NCBI RefSeq assembly: GCF_033473495.1
Contig: NC_088939.1
Coordinates: forward strand, 124,001 to 188,000
Length of the DNA: 64,000 nt
Source of the DNA: Cercospora beticola
Taxonomy: Eukaryota > Ascomycota > Dothideomycetes > Mycosphaerellales > Mycosphaerellaceae
Direction of reading: 5' to 3'
Both the position numbers and the translations under genes were made by a program. The notes under the pieces are model-generated. The model had not been told where the DNA came from and searched no databases. It saw only the letters and a program-made list of their open reading frames with translations. Position 1 is the stretch's first letter, and each line of letters starts with the position of its first letter. Below are positions 1 through 10,136 of this stretch, piece after piece.

Positions 1-762
1 ACCGTCCACCGGTACCAAGCGACCTTCGATGTTGAAGTCCAGCTGGCCAGGACTCGGATCGCTGCCTCCTTGGAGATAGAACTTGTATTCATTGTTGTCT
101 GTCGTGGCTAGTTTCTGGTGGATGTTCTGATCGCGCTCGTAATAGATAGTGGCGCTGAATGGGGCACTTGCGCGCCAGCGAACACCGATGACCTGGTCCG
201 GGTAGCTCGCAAAGACCTCGCGAGTGAAGTCAATTCCTTGATACGTGTAGTTGATGTTGACCCTTCCAGTGGAGATGTCGAGGATACGGTTATAGTCCTG
301 CATCTGCGAACCATCCCCATTTGTGAAGATGTTCAGATGTCCGGCTGGCTGGTAATGTCTGACAAGGTCTGTTCCACAATGTTAGATTCAAAGCAGGACA
401 GGTCCGTGTGCGAAAAGAGGTAATCTACCTGGGTCTGGGGTCATGTTGGCTAGCGCATCATTGCCGGCGGAGGCAAACTTGTTCTGAACCAAGTCGTCGC
501 GGACTCGTGGCCATGCTTCCTTTGCATTTGGATTGACGCGTCTCTGGTACAGACCTGACCAGATGGTGTCCTCGTTCAGCCAGAGTTGCTCATTAATATC
601 GCCAAAAACGTTGCCTCCTAAACGCCCGTTGCCCACGACGAGCACCGACTGACCATCAGCAGGCGTGCCGAAGCGAAGAGTTTGCGATGGATCATATTGA
701 GCAGACACCAACTGTGTCGTCAGAAGCGTCGAGATGTGTAGAACAGAAGTAAGGGGCCTCAT
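1..762 (-). CDS. Secreted alpha-L-fucosidase, GH95 family, N-terminal part (runs off left edge)
   Basis: Predicted to release L-fucose from the non-reducing end of glycans outside the cell. Exons are 762-429 and 368-<1, joined over a 60-bp GT-AG intron (428-369); 234 codons are visible out of about 750-900 usual for the family. The ATG at 762 is followed by a hydrophobic signal peptide ending near residue 21, so I prefer it to an in-frame ATG further upstream. GH95 N-terminal hallmarks are VGNGRLGGNVFG (about 43-54), LNEDTIWSG (62-70), then YQPAGHL and SYPDQVIGV after the intron. The catalytic domain lies outside the window. A FucU-type mutarotase (8282-8719) and a wrecked GH95 copy (9343-10136) lie nearby, which suggests fucose use. 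Family assignment is firm; exact substrate linkage is not visible. Confidence 0.88.
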
Positions 763-1430
763 GATGTCCTGCCAGGTGCTGATTGTGATCGCGTCGGTCT
801 CAGGTAGCTGCCATTCTTCAAGGAGATGTACGGCCGTCTTCTGCCCTTGAATGCTATGATCCAAGTCGGATAAATAGACTGCACGTGTGACCGCGTGGCT
901 ATCCTGTGAGAACGTGGGGAAGCGAGGCTAGAGCAAATGCAGCATCGTCTCTTGCGGAGAACAAACTTTAGGGGACTGATGAGGTCTTTAATTTCCCGGC
1001 CTTTTTTCCTTCCTCCGATACACAGCCATGTTTTCCCGGACGATATCGTGGCCTGCCTCAGTCTGGAATTTGCTCTGAGCATCTCCGTGTACGACGTGGG
1101 CGCGATCAATCCGTAGCTTCGCTGCTTAGTGTTCCCTAGCGGCGATGTTGCAGCAATCCGCAAACACGTGTAGGGCCCTTATCAGTGTCAGGACGACGTC
1201 TTTGCAGCATGCCAGCTTGCCTCCTTAAACGCCATGAATCGACAGAGAGGCAGGGTACGACGTCACGCAATGAAAATAGCCTCGTGTTCTTGACATTAGA
1301 ACGACCCGCGCCAACTCTGCACTACAAGCGCACCAATGCTCGATATCAATCTACTAGTGACTGTTCTCTGTCGGAAAGTTTCTCAAGAGTGCAAGAAAGC
1401 TTTCCCCAGATCGCCGCTAACGCCATGGCA
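763..1430. other. Gene-free stretch, presumed promoter of the GH95 gene
   Basis: Short overlapping open frames on both strands show no conserved motif, no signal peptide and no splice-supported continuation. It contains the upstream region of the fucosidase gene that starts at 762. Confidence 0.5.
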
Positions 1431-1892
1431 AAGCTTCAGGTCGCGCTTGTTCGGGCGACCTAAAGCTTCGGGCCGCCCAGAATCGGCTTTAGCAAGAAAC
1501 ACGATAGGAAGCCCATTTAAGCGCTACAAACTGCACGATTTTGAGACAAACTTTAACTTTACGCGATTCCTAGTAAGTCGCGAAGTAACGAATTATCGTC
1601 GACTGTTAGCTATGCCTCTGTTTATAGAGTACGCGACTAAAATATGCTTCGCTATCGCTATATCCATACTAGTTGTCGAGGTTCTCGACGGAAAGGCAGC
1701 CGAAGGCCGATTCCTCGGCGTTACGTAACGAAGTTGGTATTTACGAAAGTAACTTTGTCGACCTATACTATATTATAAAGGACGACGAGAAAGACATAGT
1801 TACGACGAGGATTCGAGCGACAGGAGCTTAGTTTGTCGTTGCGTTTCGTTGTTAGAGGCGGTTGCAGGCTAGCCTGAAGCTTTAGGTCGCGG
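1431..1892. mobile_element. MITE-like / RIP-decayed inverted-repeat element
   Basis: An 18-bp arm at 1455-1472 (gcgacctaaagcttcggg) is matched in inverted orientation at 1873-1890 with one mismatch. A further copy of the arm at 1431-1444 faces 1455-1468 and could fold into a hairpin with a 10-base loop. The interior is rich in TA and CG steps and carries no long ORF. By hand I count about 28 TpA against 18 ApT in 1561-1800, the bias left by repeat-induced point mutation. No target-site duplication could be identified and no transposase is encoded, so a non-autonomous DNA element or a decayed fragment are both possible. Confidence 0.45.
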
Positions 1893-2039
1893 CTAGCCTC
1901 GCTACGAACATGGCGAGCCAAGTCCCCGAATATGAGATCGCGAGCCCACTTTCACAGGGACCTATATTTTCAGTGCTGCAGCCCTTTTCCCCGTCATCCT
2001 CGCTCGAGCAGGACCATCTTCAGGTGTTAGCGACTCATC

Positions 2040-3152
2040 ATGAAGTACAAACGCATGCCAATAGAGATCGAATCGCCAGAAGAGTACGGCTACGGGAACA
2101 TCAAATTCAACCTCTCAGAAAGCTCTATCACGGATCGCACCTTGAAGTCTCTCGGCCTGGAAATACCGGATCTTACGCTCCTATACAATGAGCATCGCGG
2201 AAACGAAAGCCTGAGGAAGCTTGTAGTCCAAGACTTCCCAAATTTGAACAGCCAGAATGTTTTAATCACAGCCGGAGCTGCGGGGGCGCTCTTTATCATT
2301 TCGACATCACAGCTGGCGCCGACAGATCATCTTGTTGTCGTCCGCCCAAATTACGCTACCAACCTCGAAACACCAGAGACAATAGGATGCAAAATCACGT
2401 ACGTCGATCTCGACTTTGACAATTCATTCCAAATCGATCTCCATGCGCTGCAGTCGGCGATAAAGGGCAACACGAAGATGGTATCGATTACTTCGCCGCA
2501 CAATCCGAGCGGAACAACCTTGTCCAAGTCTGATCTAAACGAGATCGTTTCCATGACAAGGTCACGGGGTTGTCTGCTGCTAGTCGACGAGACGTATCGG
2601 GATATCCACCACGGGACTCAAATTCCTCTGGCGGCTTCGCTAGATACTCATGTGATAAGCGTATCTTCCATGTCCAAGTCCTTTGGCATGCCGGGACTTC
2701 GAATCGGATGGATCATTACGCAAAACAATACCCTGCTTGAGAACTTTCTCGCCGCGAAGGAACAGACCTCAATCAGTGGAAGCGTGATTGACGAATTCAT
2801 CGCAGAACAGATCCTATTCCGGCGTCATGAAATCCTGGCTTCCACTATCGCGGAACAGAAAGAGCGCTTGCAAATGGTCCAAGACTGGATGCAAACGGAA
2901 GATCTTCTTGAGTGGGTGAAGCCCAGCGGGGGAGTCGTCTGCTTTCCTCGCATGAAGAGCGAACCACCGGGTGGGTATGATGCCTTCTACGAACGGCTCC
3001 TGGTGAAGCACCACACCTATGTAGGCCGTGGCCGCTGGTTCTCGGTATCAGATCGATATTTCAGGCTTGGATATGGCTGGCCTTCTAAGGAGGAGCTGAA
3101 ACAGGGTCTTGAATGTATCTCTAGGGCATTGCGGGAAGGGTCCGGGGTTTGA
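2040..3152 (+). CDS. PLP-dependent aminotransferase, class I/II (fold type I)
   Basis: Single-exon gene of 370 residues. It should move an amino group between an amino acid and a 2-oxo acid in the cytosol. The fold-type I landmarks are in order: TAGA near 77-80 (phosphate loop), TSPHNPSG at 151-158 with Asn155, LVDETY at 181-186 with Asp183 for the pyridine nitrogen, and SMSKSFGMPGLRIGW at 210-224 with Lys213 as the Schiff-base lysine. Length is close to short members of the aspartate-aminotransferase superfamily, many of which serve specialised metabolism. The substrate cannot be told. The start is the first ATG of the frame, about 150 bp downstream of the inverted-repeat element. The gene reads towards the convergent amidase. 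Confidence 0.88.
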   Translation: MKYKRMPIEIESPEEYGYGNIKFNLSESSITDRTLKSLGLEIPDLTLLYNEHRGNESLRKLVVQDFPNLNSQNVLITAGAAGALFIISTSQLAPTDHLVVVRPNYATNLETPETIGCKITYVDLDFDNSFQIDLHALQSAIKGNTKMVSITSPHNPSGTTLSKSDLNEIVSMTRSRGCLLLVDETYRDIHHGTQIPLAASLDTHVISVSSMSKSFGMPGLRIGWIITQNNTLLENFLAAKEQTSISGSVIDEFIAEQILFRRHEILASTIAEQKERLQMVQDWMQTEDLLEWVKPSGGVVCFPRMKSEPPGGYDAFYERLLVKHHTYVGRGRWFSVSDRYFRLGYGWPSKEELKQGLECISRALREGSGV

Positions 3153-3521
3153 GGGGGAGACGCAGAGTCAGATTGCGACTTATCCGCCGTGCTTGTTGTT
3201 ACAGTCCTCTACTTGCATACGCGAAACACATGGGTATCAGCCCAGAAATGAACAAGGCATTTGTTAGTTGATGTCGCTCAATATCGACCCAATTAAGAGA
3301 CGCCATAGGGCTTTTCGGAGTTGTCCTACCAATTAGAAATTGTGATTGAGGCAAAAGCGCACTGGATCGTCGGCCAAAGAGGGAGCGAGTGCCCAGAATT
3401 CGAGATGTTCCTTGCTATTGGTTCCCCGTCTCAAGTGTAGAACTGTACTTGTGATACGTTCCAAAATGGAACAACAGACGCGCCTTGATTCGTTCGTGCC
3501 TCGTCGTCTACCGAAATAAGT
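3153..3521. other. Convergent intergenic region
   Basis: Lies between the 3' ends of the aminotransferase and the amidase. No gene, RNA or repeat recognised; presumably the two 3' UTRs. Confidence 0.5.
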
Positions 3522-5446
3522 TCAAGCTCGGGCCAGATCCAACTGTCCATATTTACAGCCGGCCAAGGCACGATCGACTATCTCCAAAGCTCGTAATAAT
3601 TCCTCTTCCCTGAGCCGCCTACCAACCAACTGCAAAGATACAGGGGCATTGACGTACTTCTCTGGGCCATACTCGTCGTACATCTGACGATAGTATGCAT
3701 CGATTGAACTCATGGCATGTTTCTGCTCTGCCGGGTACGAGGCCCAGGTATCAGCACTGTTGATGACGCCGGTAGGGAATGCGACTGCCGGTAAATCAAG
3801 TAAATTGTACACCGAAGAATACCCCCAATACCTGGATTCATCGTGTCCGCTTGCCAACGAGGCGTTAACTGGAGTGAGCAAAACATCAACATCGCTAGAA
3901 ATCCAGCGAGAGAGGTGGCTCGATCGCAGTTTATCGACAATCGTGTTGATCTGAATAACGTCAGCAAAGGCGAAGTGTCATGGACTTCACGACTCAATGG
4001 TTTCGCTGCGTTTCGTCATATTGACTGGGGCAGCGAAGGAGAGAAGTGATTGTCCTCCATGATCTACATACATACCTTCCACGTTTCCTGGACTTTATAA
4101 GTCTTTGACGCCTTGGAGTCGAGCAACCACTGCATGATGGGCACAGCATTCTCCTTCCCCGACTTCAGAATCTCGAAGTACTCCTCGCCTCCGTCCAGGA
4201 AATAGAGCTCGTCGATCAAGCCTACGAGCTGTTTGTTCTCGACGGGATCCCATTCGAAGGTAGAATGTCCTGCTCTCTGGAGTGCCTGCTGGACACGTAG
4301 CATTTCTCGCCGGATTGGAGGGTGTGGGGCGACCACGCCATCATGCCATAAAATTCCCACTCTCAAACGCCCTGGCATGTGTACATCGAGCTTCCACGGC
4401 AATTCAATCAGGCTGGGCTCGATATCCCAAGGTTGGCAGGCGAGAATGCTGTCACATATCAGTTGCAAATCTGCAACGCATGTAGCCATGGGCCCCACGC
4501 AGCCAATTATGTTTTCCATGCCGGCATGGAGACCACGCAGACCGCCATGTGGAAGACGCGCAACACTCGGTTTGAGTCCATATAGACCACAGAAGCCGCT
4601 CGGCACACGGATCGATCCACCTCTATCAGCGGCCCTTGTTAGCTGGTCGGTACTCAATGAAGAGCTCGGATCCCCGCGAGGCGGACTTACATGTCTGCGC
4701 CTATTCCTACGACGCTACCGCGCAGACAGATCAAGGCGGCTTCACCACCGGAGCTTCCTCCACACGTCAAAGTGGTGTTATGAGGATTTAGCGTTCTGCC
4801 AAAAAGGTTGCTGTCGGTTTCCAGTGCCATGATCAATTGAGGGTTGGTCGTTTTGACGTGGAAGATGGCGCCCTGCCGCCGCAACATATGGACGACGACC
4901 GAGTCTTCCTGCGAGCGGAAGTCGGCCCAAGCCCAAAGTCCAGCTGTGGCCCTGCTACCTTTGAGCTCTATGTGTTCTTTGATGGATATAGGCAAGCCAT
5001 GCAGAGGTCCGATGGTCTTGTTGTGCTCTGCCATGTAGTCATCGAGCGCATGAGCCGTGCGCAGAGCTTCGTCGAACATGAACTCGGAGACACAATTCAC
5101 CTAAAACAAGGCTCTGTCAGTTGTCGCTCGTGCACACCAGGATCGTCCGACTCACAGCTTGATGAGCGATCGCTGCCCTTTTGCAGAAGGCCAGAGTGAC
5201 CTGAGTCGCGCTCCATCGCCTGCAACGAATTTTGCCCAGAATATTTGTAGTGCTTGATTCAGTTATCTCCAACTCCAGCACGCTTAAGATGCCACTTCTC
5301 TCCGGCAAACTCATTGGATCTCGCTCCGACCAGGGCAGCGACGCGTTGATCCGCCATTCTGCCGGTATTTGTTCGATGATTTCACGCTGTCTTTCGTTCA
5401 GCTGCACGGCAGCAGAAAAGCCTCGGCGAGACTCCCTGTTTCTCAT
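3522..5446 (-). CDS. Amidase, amidase-signature family (fungal acetamidase/AmdS type)
   Basis: Hydrolyses a carboxamide to acid and ammonia, probably in the cytosol. Four exons, 5446-5156, 5100-4691, 4622-4076 and 3950-3522, joined over GT-AG introns, give 558 residues, close to Aspergillus AmdS. The Ser-cisSer-Lys triad is complete: Lys138 in PISIKEH, Ser213 in GGSSGG and nucleophile Ser237 in GADIGGSIR, with the same 75- and 24-residue spacing as fatty-acid amide hydrolase. The DIGGS motif is assembled across intron 2. Intron 3 (4075-3951) is long at 125 bp and carries several stops; a cryptic mini-exon there cannot be excluded. Only 210 bp separate it from the divergent C6 regulator, so shared control is plausible. 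The substrate is not visible. Confidence 0.88.
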
Positions 5447-5656
5447 GATGCTTACTGCATTTCTGGGTGGTGCGAAAGGTGGCTCGTTTCATATACTCAT
5501 CAGGTCTGGACGAGCTTAAGATCCGACATGCGGAGTTGGACTGTGTGTGCATGCTCCGACCTTCCTATTCCGTCCATCTTCGGGACGCCATGTCTTCGGG
5601 TCCGTCCGATCTTGACTCTTTCATCTTCGGTCTCATGTTCGGGTTCCAGCCACGAG

Positions 5657-7361
5657 ATGTCAAGCCCAGTACCGGTGCCCGAAGACTGCGCTCCTACTGC
5701 CTCCAATCATGCGAGAAGATCCGCATGCTGGACGTGTCGCATCCGCCATGTGAAGTGCGACGCTTCCGCCGCCAGCTGTCATCAATGCACGGACCGCGGC
5801 ATAGAGTGCTACGGTTTCGGGCAACAACCAGACTGGATGGATGGCGGTACCGAGGAGCTTCTCAAGCGAAAAGAGATCAAGCTGGCCGTAAAGAGAAGTT
5901 TCTCTGCGTTGCGATCATGCCAGAATCGCGCGCGTAAAATCGGTCGCACGGCGCCGGAAAGAGCAGACTGCCCACCGAAGACCGTGGACAACCCATCACT
6001 GATCGCTGAAACCCTGCTGTATTCAGCCTTGAATACACATCCGCTCGACTCGGCTTTGCCTGGTACCAATGGACAAGACTCCACAGCGGTAGCGGCTCTG
6101 AGCTCACGGTGGGAAGACCGGGACGAGCTGCAGGTGCCTTTCCAAACACGCGAAGCCGCCCTTCTGATGCACTATCTTGACGACGTCTTCCAATGGCAAT
6201 TCCCTTATTGTAACAGTAGCGATGAACATGGCAATCGTGGATGGCTCCTCATGCTTCTTAGCAGGAGAGGTCCGTCGTTTTACGCCGCCATCAGCATTGC
6301 AGCGTTGCACAAGGCTGGCCGCGATCAATCGCGTAGAGAAATCAACGCGACTCAGGAAGCGCTTGGTTACCGTGCCAGGGCCCTGAAAGAGTTGCACAAG
6401 CTCCTGACTTCGAACAACGTAGACCATCTCATGCAGAACAAAGACCATCTTGCAGAGTTCTTTGCATGTAGCATATTGCTTGTTGGGTTCGAGGTGAGTG
6501 AAGTTGCGCGACTCATAAATGTCACCTGTCTGACCAGGTCGAGATCAGGTCTTGAATGGTGGCACGGAAGACTGGCGTCTCCATGTAGACGCCATCACTT
6601 CGTTGGCCTCGTCCATGGAATTGGGTATCGTCAATCCTCGGCTGGCCGCTGACAGCGCAGGTTTACAATTTTTGATCACTGCTGTTCTGTGGCTCGACCT
6701 GATATCATGTATCTCTGTTGACAGGGTACCACGCCTGCCCTACGTATCATGGCTGACAAGCCCAGACCTGCGGATGGAGGATATTACAGGATGTCGGGAT
6801 TGGGTAATGCAAGCCATTGGCGACATTGCTACCCTCAGGGACTGGAAAGAGAAGCAAAAGCTTACTGGACGATTGAGCGTGCTGCAGCTCGCGACCAAAG
6901 CGCGTCCCATCGAAGAATCCCTCAATGTCGGCCTTGACACGTCAGAGGTTCGTCGTGCAGCTTTAGCAGTCCGAAGCCGTCAAATCGTGCTAACATCTCA
7001 CTAGCCACAGAAGGGCTCGACTCGCGGGACAATAACAAAGCTCTTTGCACTGGCGGCGCTGGTATGGCTGCACGCCGTGGTCTCAGAGCCACTGCCATCA
7101 CTGCCCGAAATACGACATGCCGTGTCGCAAAGCGTGACCCTCATCTCTGAGAGCAATAAATTGTCTTTGTCAGGTGCTGTCTGGGCGTTGTGTGTGACAG
7201 CCAGCATGGCTGAAGAATCAATTCAGCCATTCTTTCATAGTGTGTTCGAGGACTTGATACGAGACTCTGGTCAACTGGGAAACGCCTCTACGGCTTTCAG
7301 CATCATTGAAGAGGTCTGGGCCCGACAACGCAGAGGAGATGGAGAGAGTCTCGCAATCTAG
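5657..7361 (+). CDS. Zn(II)2Cys6 transcription factor, Fungal_trans_2-like
   Basis: Nuclear DNA-binding regulator of 530 residues. Exons 5657-6493, 6549-6947 and 7005-7361 keep phase. The binuclear zinc cluster is at residues 24-51 with spacing CX2CX6CX6CX2CX6C. A basic segment follows, then a helical middle and C-terminal part whose EDWRLH and LFALAALVWLH motifs match the Fungal_trans_2 regulatory domain. The ATG at 5657 is chosen because the zinc cluster begins 23 residues later; the frame is open further upstream but looks non-coding. Intron 2 has a weak GTTCGT donor and two possible acceptors (7004 or 7010), both in frame. It is divergent from the amidase and upstream of the mutarotase, so it may control either; that is inference from position. 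Confidence 0.87.
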
Positions 7362-7384
7362 GACTGCTCGTTTCGTGCGCTTTT

Positions 7385-7812
7385 GATTTAGATCTCGTCG
7401 GTGTTGGCAACCTTGGAATTGACCTAGCGCTGGCTTGTGAGACCCTGATACGTGCTCATGAGATGTGTGCTGCAACACTAAACACCCAGTACCAGGTGAG
7501 TATGTTCCGTCAATCCTGGTGAACACTTGCTTATTGCCACAACAGATTGATTTTTGCCAGGCCCTACGGTACACCATGTATCGCGTGCGAGGGCCGAATG
7601 CAGATGACTTTGATCATGCACGTAGAGAGCTCTGTGAAGCCCACAGGCGTCCTCAAGTGCAAAAGCTGACGAGAGCACTGGGAGTTCAGGGTCGAAGCCA
7701 CTTGCGATCTCCCACTGTATATGGTCAGTGCGACCGAAGATTCAGACGGCTTCCTACCCACGTTACCAGCGGGCAAACAAGAGTCGTGGTAGTCGAAATC
7801 CAGCGTCAATAG
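7385..7812 (+). pseudogene. Probable relic of an aromatic amino-acid ammonia-lyase C-terminal region
   Basis: Two open segments, 7385-7495 and 7546-7812, join across a good 50-bp intron (GTGAGT...AACAG) into one frame. The joined text carries the spacing of the helical PAL/HAL-family core: a VGNLGIDLAL segment, then TL, EM, and FCQALR about 25 residues later, like the NQAVNSLAL...CQALDLR stretch of fungal phenylalanine ammonia-lyases. No start codon, MIO tripeptide (Ala-Ser-Gly) or N-terminal domain lies upstream, where the C6 regulator ends, and the tail loses similarity after about 60 residues. If the assignment is right, this is a gene remnant. It could also be a short unrelated coding exon. 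Confidence 0.3.
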
Positions 7813-8281
7813 CATCGGCTACAGCACTGTTGCTATGACTCCGATGTGTCGCTATAAGGTCTGGCAGTGGGTCACTTGTAGTCGGACCCGGGCCAAAGGC
7901 AAGCATTTGCGGGCTGAAGATGGCACGGAAATACTATTTCGATCAAGCATTGTTCGTTAAGGATCGACGCACCTTATGTCAGCGAAACAGGTACGGAAGG
8001 CTAGCATTGCGCTCGGTAGCTGCTATGGTAGCTGCTAGGCCAGCAAGGGAAGGATCAGCATTGCTCCGGATCGGATAAAAAGAGCGGAAAATCCCTTTGG
8101 CCTGCGAATCGAACAAAGCCTTTTGTGGCGTATGTATGGATCAGAGACTCTGGCGAAGTGACATAAGTATCTGACTCCTCTAACAAAGCAGTGCGAACGC
8201 CCCCGAGGGCAAGCACGCGCTCTCGACGTTGCTTTTGATTGGAATCTGCAGTGAAGGCTTTGCACGTCAATTTTCGACATC
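7813..8281. other. Gene-free stretch, presumed mutarotase promoter
   Basis: No ORF with family features; short frames on the minus strand overlap each other without support. It provides the upstream region of the FucU-type gene at 8282. Confidence 0.45.
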
Positions 8282-8719
8282 ATGTTAAAGGGAATAGACC
8301 CTATTCTGACGCCAGACTTGCTGCGAGCACTGGCGTCAATGGGCCATGGCGACTCGCTTGCGATTGTGGATGCGAACTACCCGGCCGCCTCGATAGGACC
8401 CCCAGTACTTCACCTTGCGGGTGTTGATGCTGTCCAAGCTGCAAACGCCATGCTATCCTTAGTTCCTCTTGATCAGTACGCGCCAGAAGCCGCGTGGTGT
8501 ATGGACTCTGGGTCCAGCACCGAACTGCCTATCATGCAACAGCTTCGGTCGACAATCCAGAACCACGAAGGCGACAAGTTCAAGCTCGCCAAATTGGAGC
8601 GATTCTCATTCTATCAACAAACCAAGACAGCATTTGTCATCATCTCAACTAGCGAACGAAGACTATATGGGAATTTGATATTGATGAAGGGAGTCATCGA
8701 AGCCGACTCGCATCAATGA
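8282..8719 (+). CDS. RbsD/FucU-family sugar mutarotase (L-fucose mutarotase-like)
   Basis: Single exon, 145 residues, the size of bacterial FucU (about 140). FucU interconverts the alpha and beta anomers of L-fucose. Family hallmarks are MGHGD at 20-24 with the conserved His22, IVDANYPA at 28-35 with Asp30, a middle DQYAPEA, the FSFYQQ-KTAF helix near 109-118 and a C-terminal YGNLILMKGV (129-138) that supplies the active-site tyrosine and asparagine. The whole length is colinear with the family, so the gene looks functional. RbsD (D-ribose pyranase) shares the fold, but the GHGD...YGN(L/I)ILKKG pattern favours FucU. The GH95 fucosidase and its relic on either side support a fucose role. Confidence 0.85.
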   Translation: MLKGIDPILTPDLLRALASMGHGDSLAIVDANYPAASIGPPVLHLAGVDAVQAANAMLSLVPLDQYAPEAAWCMDSGSSTELPIMQQLRSTIQNHEGDKFKLAKLERFSFYQQTKTAFVIISTSERRLYGNLILMKGVIEADSHQ

Positions 8720-9342
8720 TACAATTGTATCCTATCGATGCAACATGCGAGCCACGAAGGAGAGCTACCGGACACTCTTCTCATTTACCAGCGAGTATCC
8801 ACGGTTCTTGTCCGCCGTCCAGAAGATCTTCCGATGGACCTTGCGACGGTGCTGGGCTCGGAAAGCGAACACTCTCACGACATCTCGCTCACACGCAAAA
8901 CTCTACAGGCCCGCCAATCTACCGACACAGTGCGCAGGATCTTGAAAGGTCGTTGTGATTGTGCGCCAGTCTAAAATTGCAACTCTCGTCACGGATGCTA
9001 GCTATAATTTGTGTAATGCATTCGGCAGATGCCGCAACAAGCAAGGTGCAATGTCGCTCACTTTGTTGGCACTTTCCTGTTAATTTTCTTGACTCAGCTC
9101 AGTGTCTATTCTAATACTGCGATGAGCTGCTTTTCTCCGCTCATCCTGAGCCCATTCGTACCAAACGGCCACATGTTCGGGCTTCAAAGAGGCGGATCTA
9201 AAAGTGTTAATCTTGACCCACAGGATGGCCATACTCGGTGCGAGTCGCTGTAAGAATAATGGTTGCGTTGCATCGGAAGATCGTCCGGGAACGTGGAACC
9301 AATTTGGCAGCGAGACATGGATGAGTCTGAACGACTCTGTCT
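8720..9342. other. Gene-poor stretch after the mutarotase gene
   Basis: At 8738-8974 three overlapping plus-strand frames of 66-80 codons occur in the same DNA, but none has a recognisable motif; this may be mutarotase 3' UTR. From 9000 to 9342 nothing is seen except the end of the GH95 relic. Confidence 0.4.
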
Positions 9343-10136
9343 CTAGAATGATACAGTATATGTCTGCCCTGAGGTGGCCATAATCGGCCCGCTGTACACC
9401 TCTCCATTGACACGAAACACTCGGCCATCTTGCACTCGAATTTTGATTGGACCATCTACACCAGCGGTGATGATCGCACCAACGATTTGCTGATTGTTCT
9501 TGGGCCATGTTAGAAGACCCCACGGCGTTGCTGAGCTCTATGAAGCTTCTGTACAGATCCCAGAGGATCGCCTTATCCATCTCTGTAGTGCGGTCGAGGC
9601 CTGTCCATGTGCCAGCCGTCTTCTGACCTTCCGGGATGTAGTGGGCATTTTCCGGGCTGAGGGATGGGTAGATGTCCCAGCGACCATCTTTCTCGACAGC
9701 AAATTGATTGTAAAAGGTGATTGCATCTGCCATGAGAGGTAAGGCAGTGTTGGTCACAAAAGCCTTATCGCGAGTGAATCGATAATGCTCAGAGGCATGA
9801 GACAAAAGCCAGTTCATTCCTGTGCAGCAGATATTAGGGACGCATCGCCAGAGGCTTTCATATTTTCGATTCGTTCGGTGGTTGGTAGGGTTGCTCCGGG
9901 CCCTGCACTGCCAAGATCCAACGATACGCGATCAAAGTATTTGGCGTGGTCTGCTACAGCATCGGCAAGGATGGCACTGAAGCCGCGCGATGCTGCAATG
10001 TCTAACTTCTCCTGTAGTATCGGCTCATAGTCAATGGGACCAGCCGAATGGTAGAAGAGAGTCTCGGCATCCCAGAAAAGTGTCACCGTATCTGCCCCCT
10101 GCATATACACTCCATTACTATCGGAAGTTTGTGTAC
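9343..10136 (-). pseudogene. GH95 alpha-L-fucosidase relic with large internal deletions
   Basis: Three blocks of a GH95 protein are read in order. Block 1 (10136 to about 9815) follows a 3' splice site (CTTACTACAG) and has MQGADTVTLFWDAETLF and DRVSLDLG. Block 2 (about 9817-9500) starts NWLLSHASEHYRFTRD and has PSLSPENAHYIP, the region of the proposed general acid. Block 3 (about 9481-9343) is the C-terminal beta-domain ending GQTYTVSF and a TAG stop. A stop and frame change sit at the block 1/2 join, and about 170 residues expected there are missing. At the block 2/3 join most of the C-terminal catalytic half is gone and the frame changes again. No N-terminal exon was found upstream. It cannot encode an active enzyme. 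The parent may be the fucosidase at the left edge or a lost paralogue. Confidence 0.82.

Noticed and set aside
388..864. Upstream extension of the GH95 frame with an earlier ATG near 864
   Set aside because: The extension has no signal peptide at its start, whereas the ATG at 762 gives a textbook one.
759..1163. 134-codon minus-strand frame
   Set aside because: Overlaps the GH95 start in another frame, basic composition, no motif.
2040..7361. Secondary-metabolite cluster (aminotransferase, amidase, C6 factor)
   Set aside because: No polyketide synthase, NRPS, terpene cyclase or other core enzyme lies in the window.
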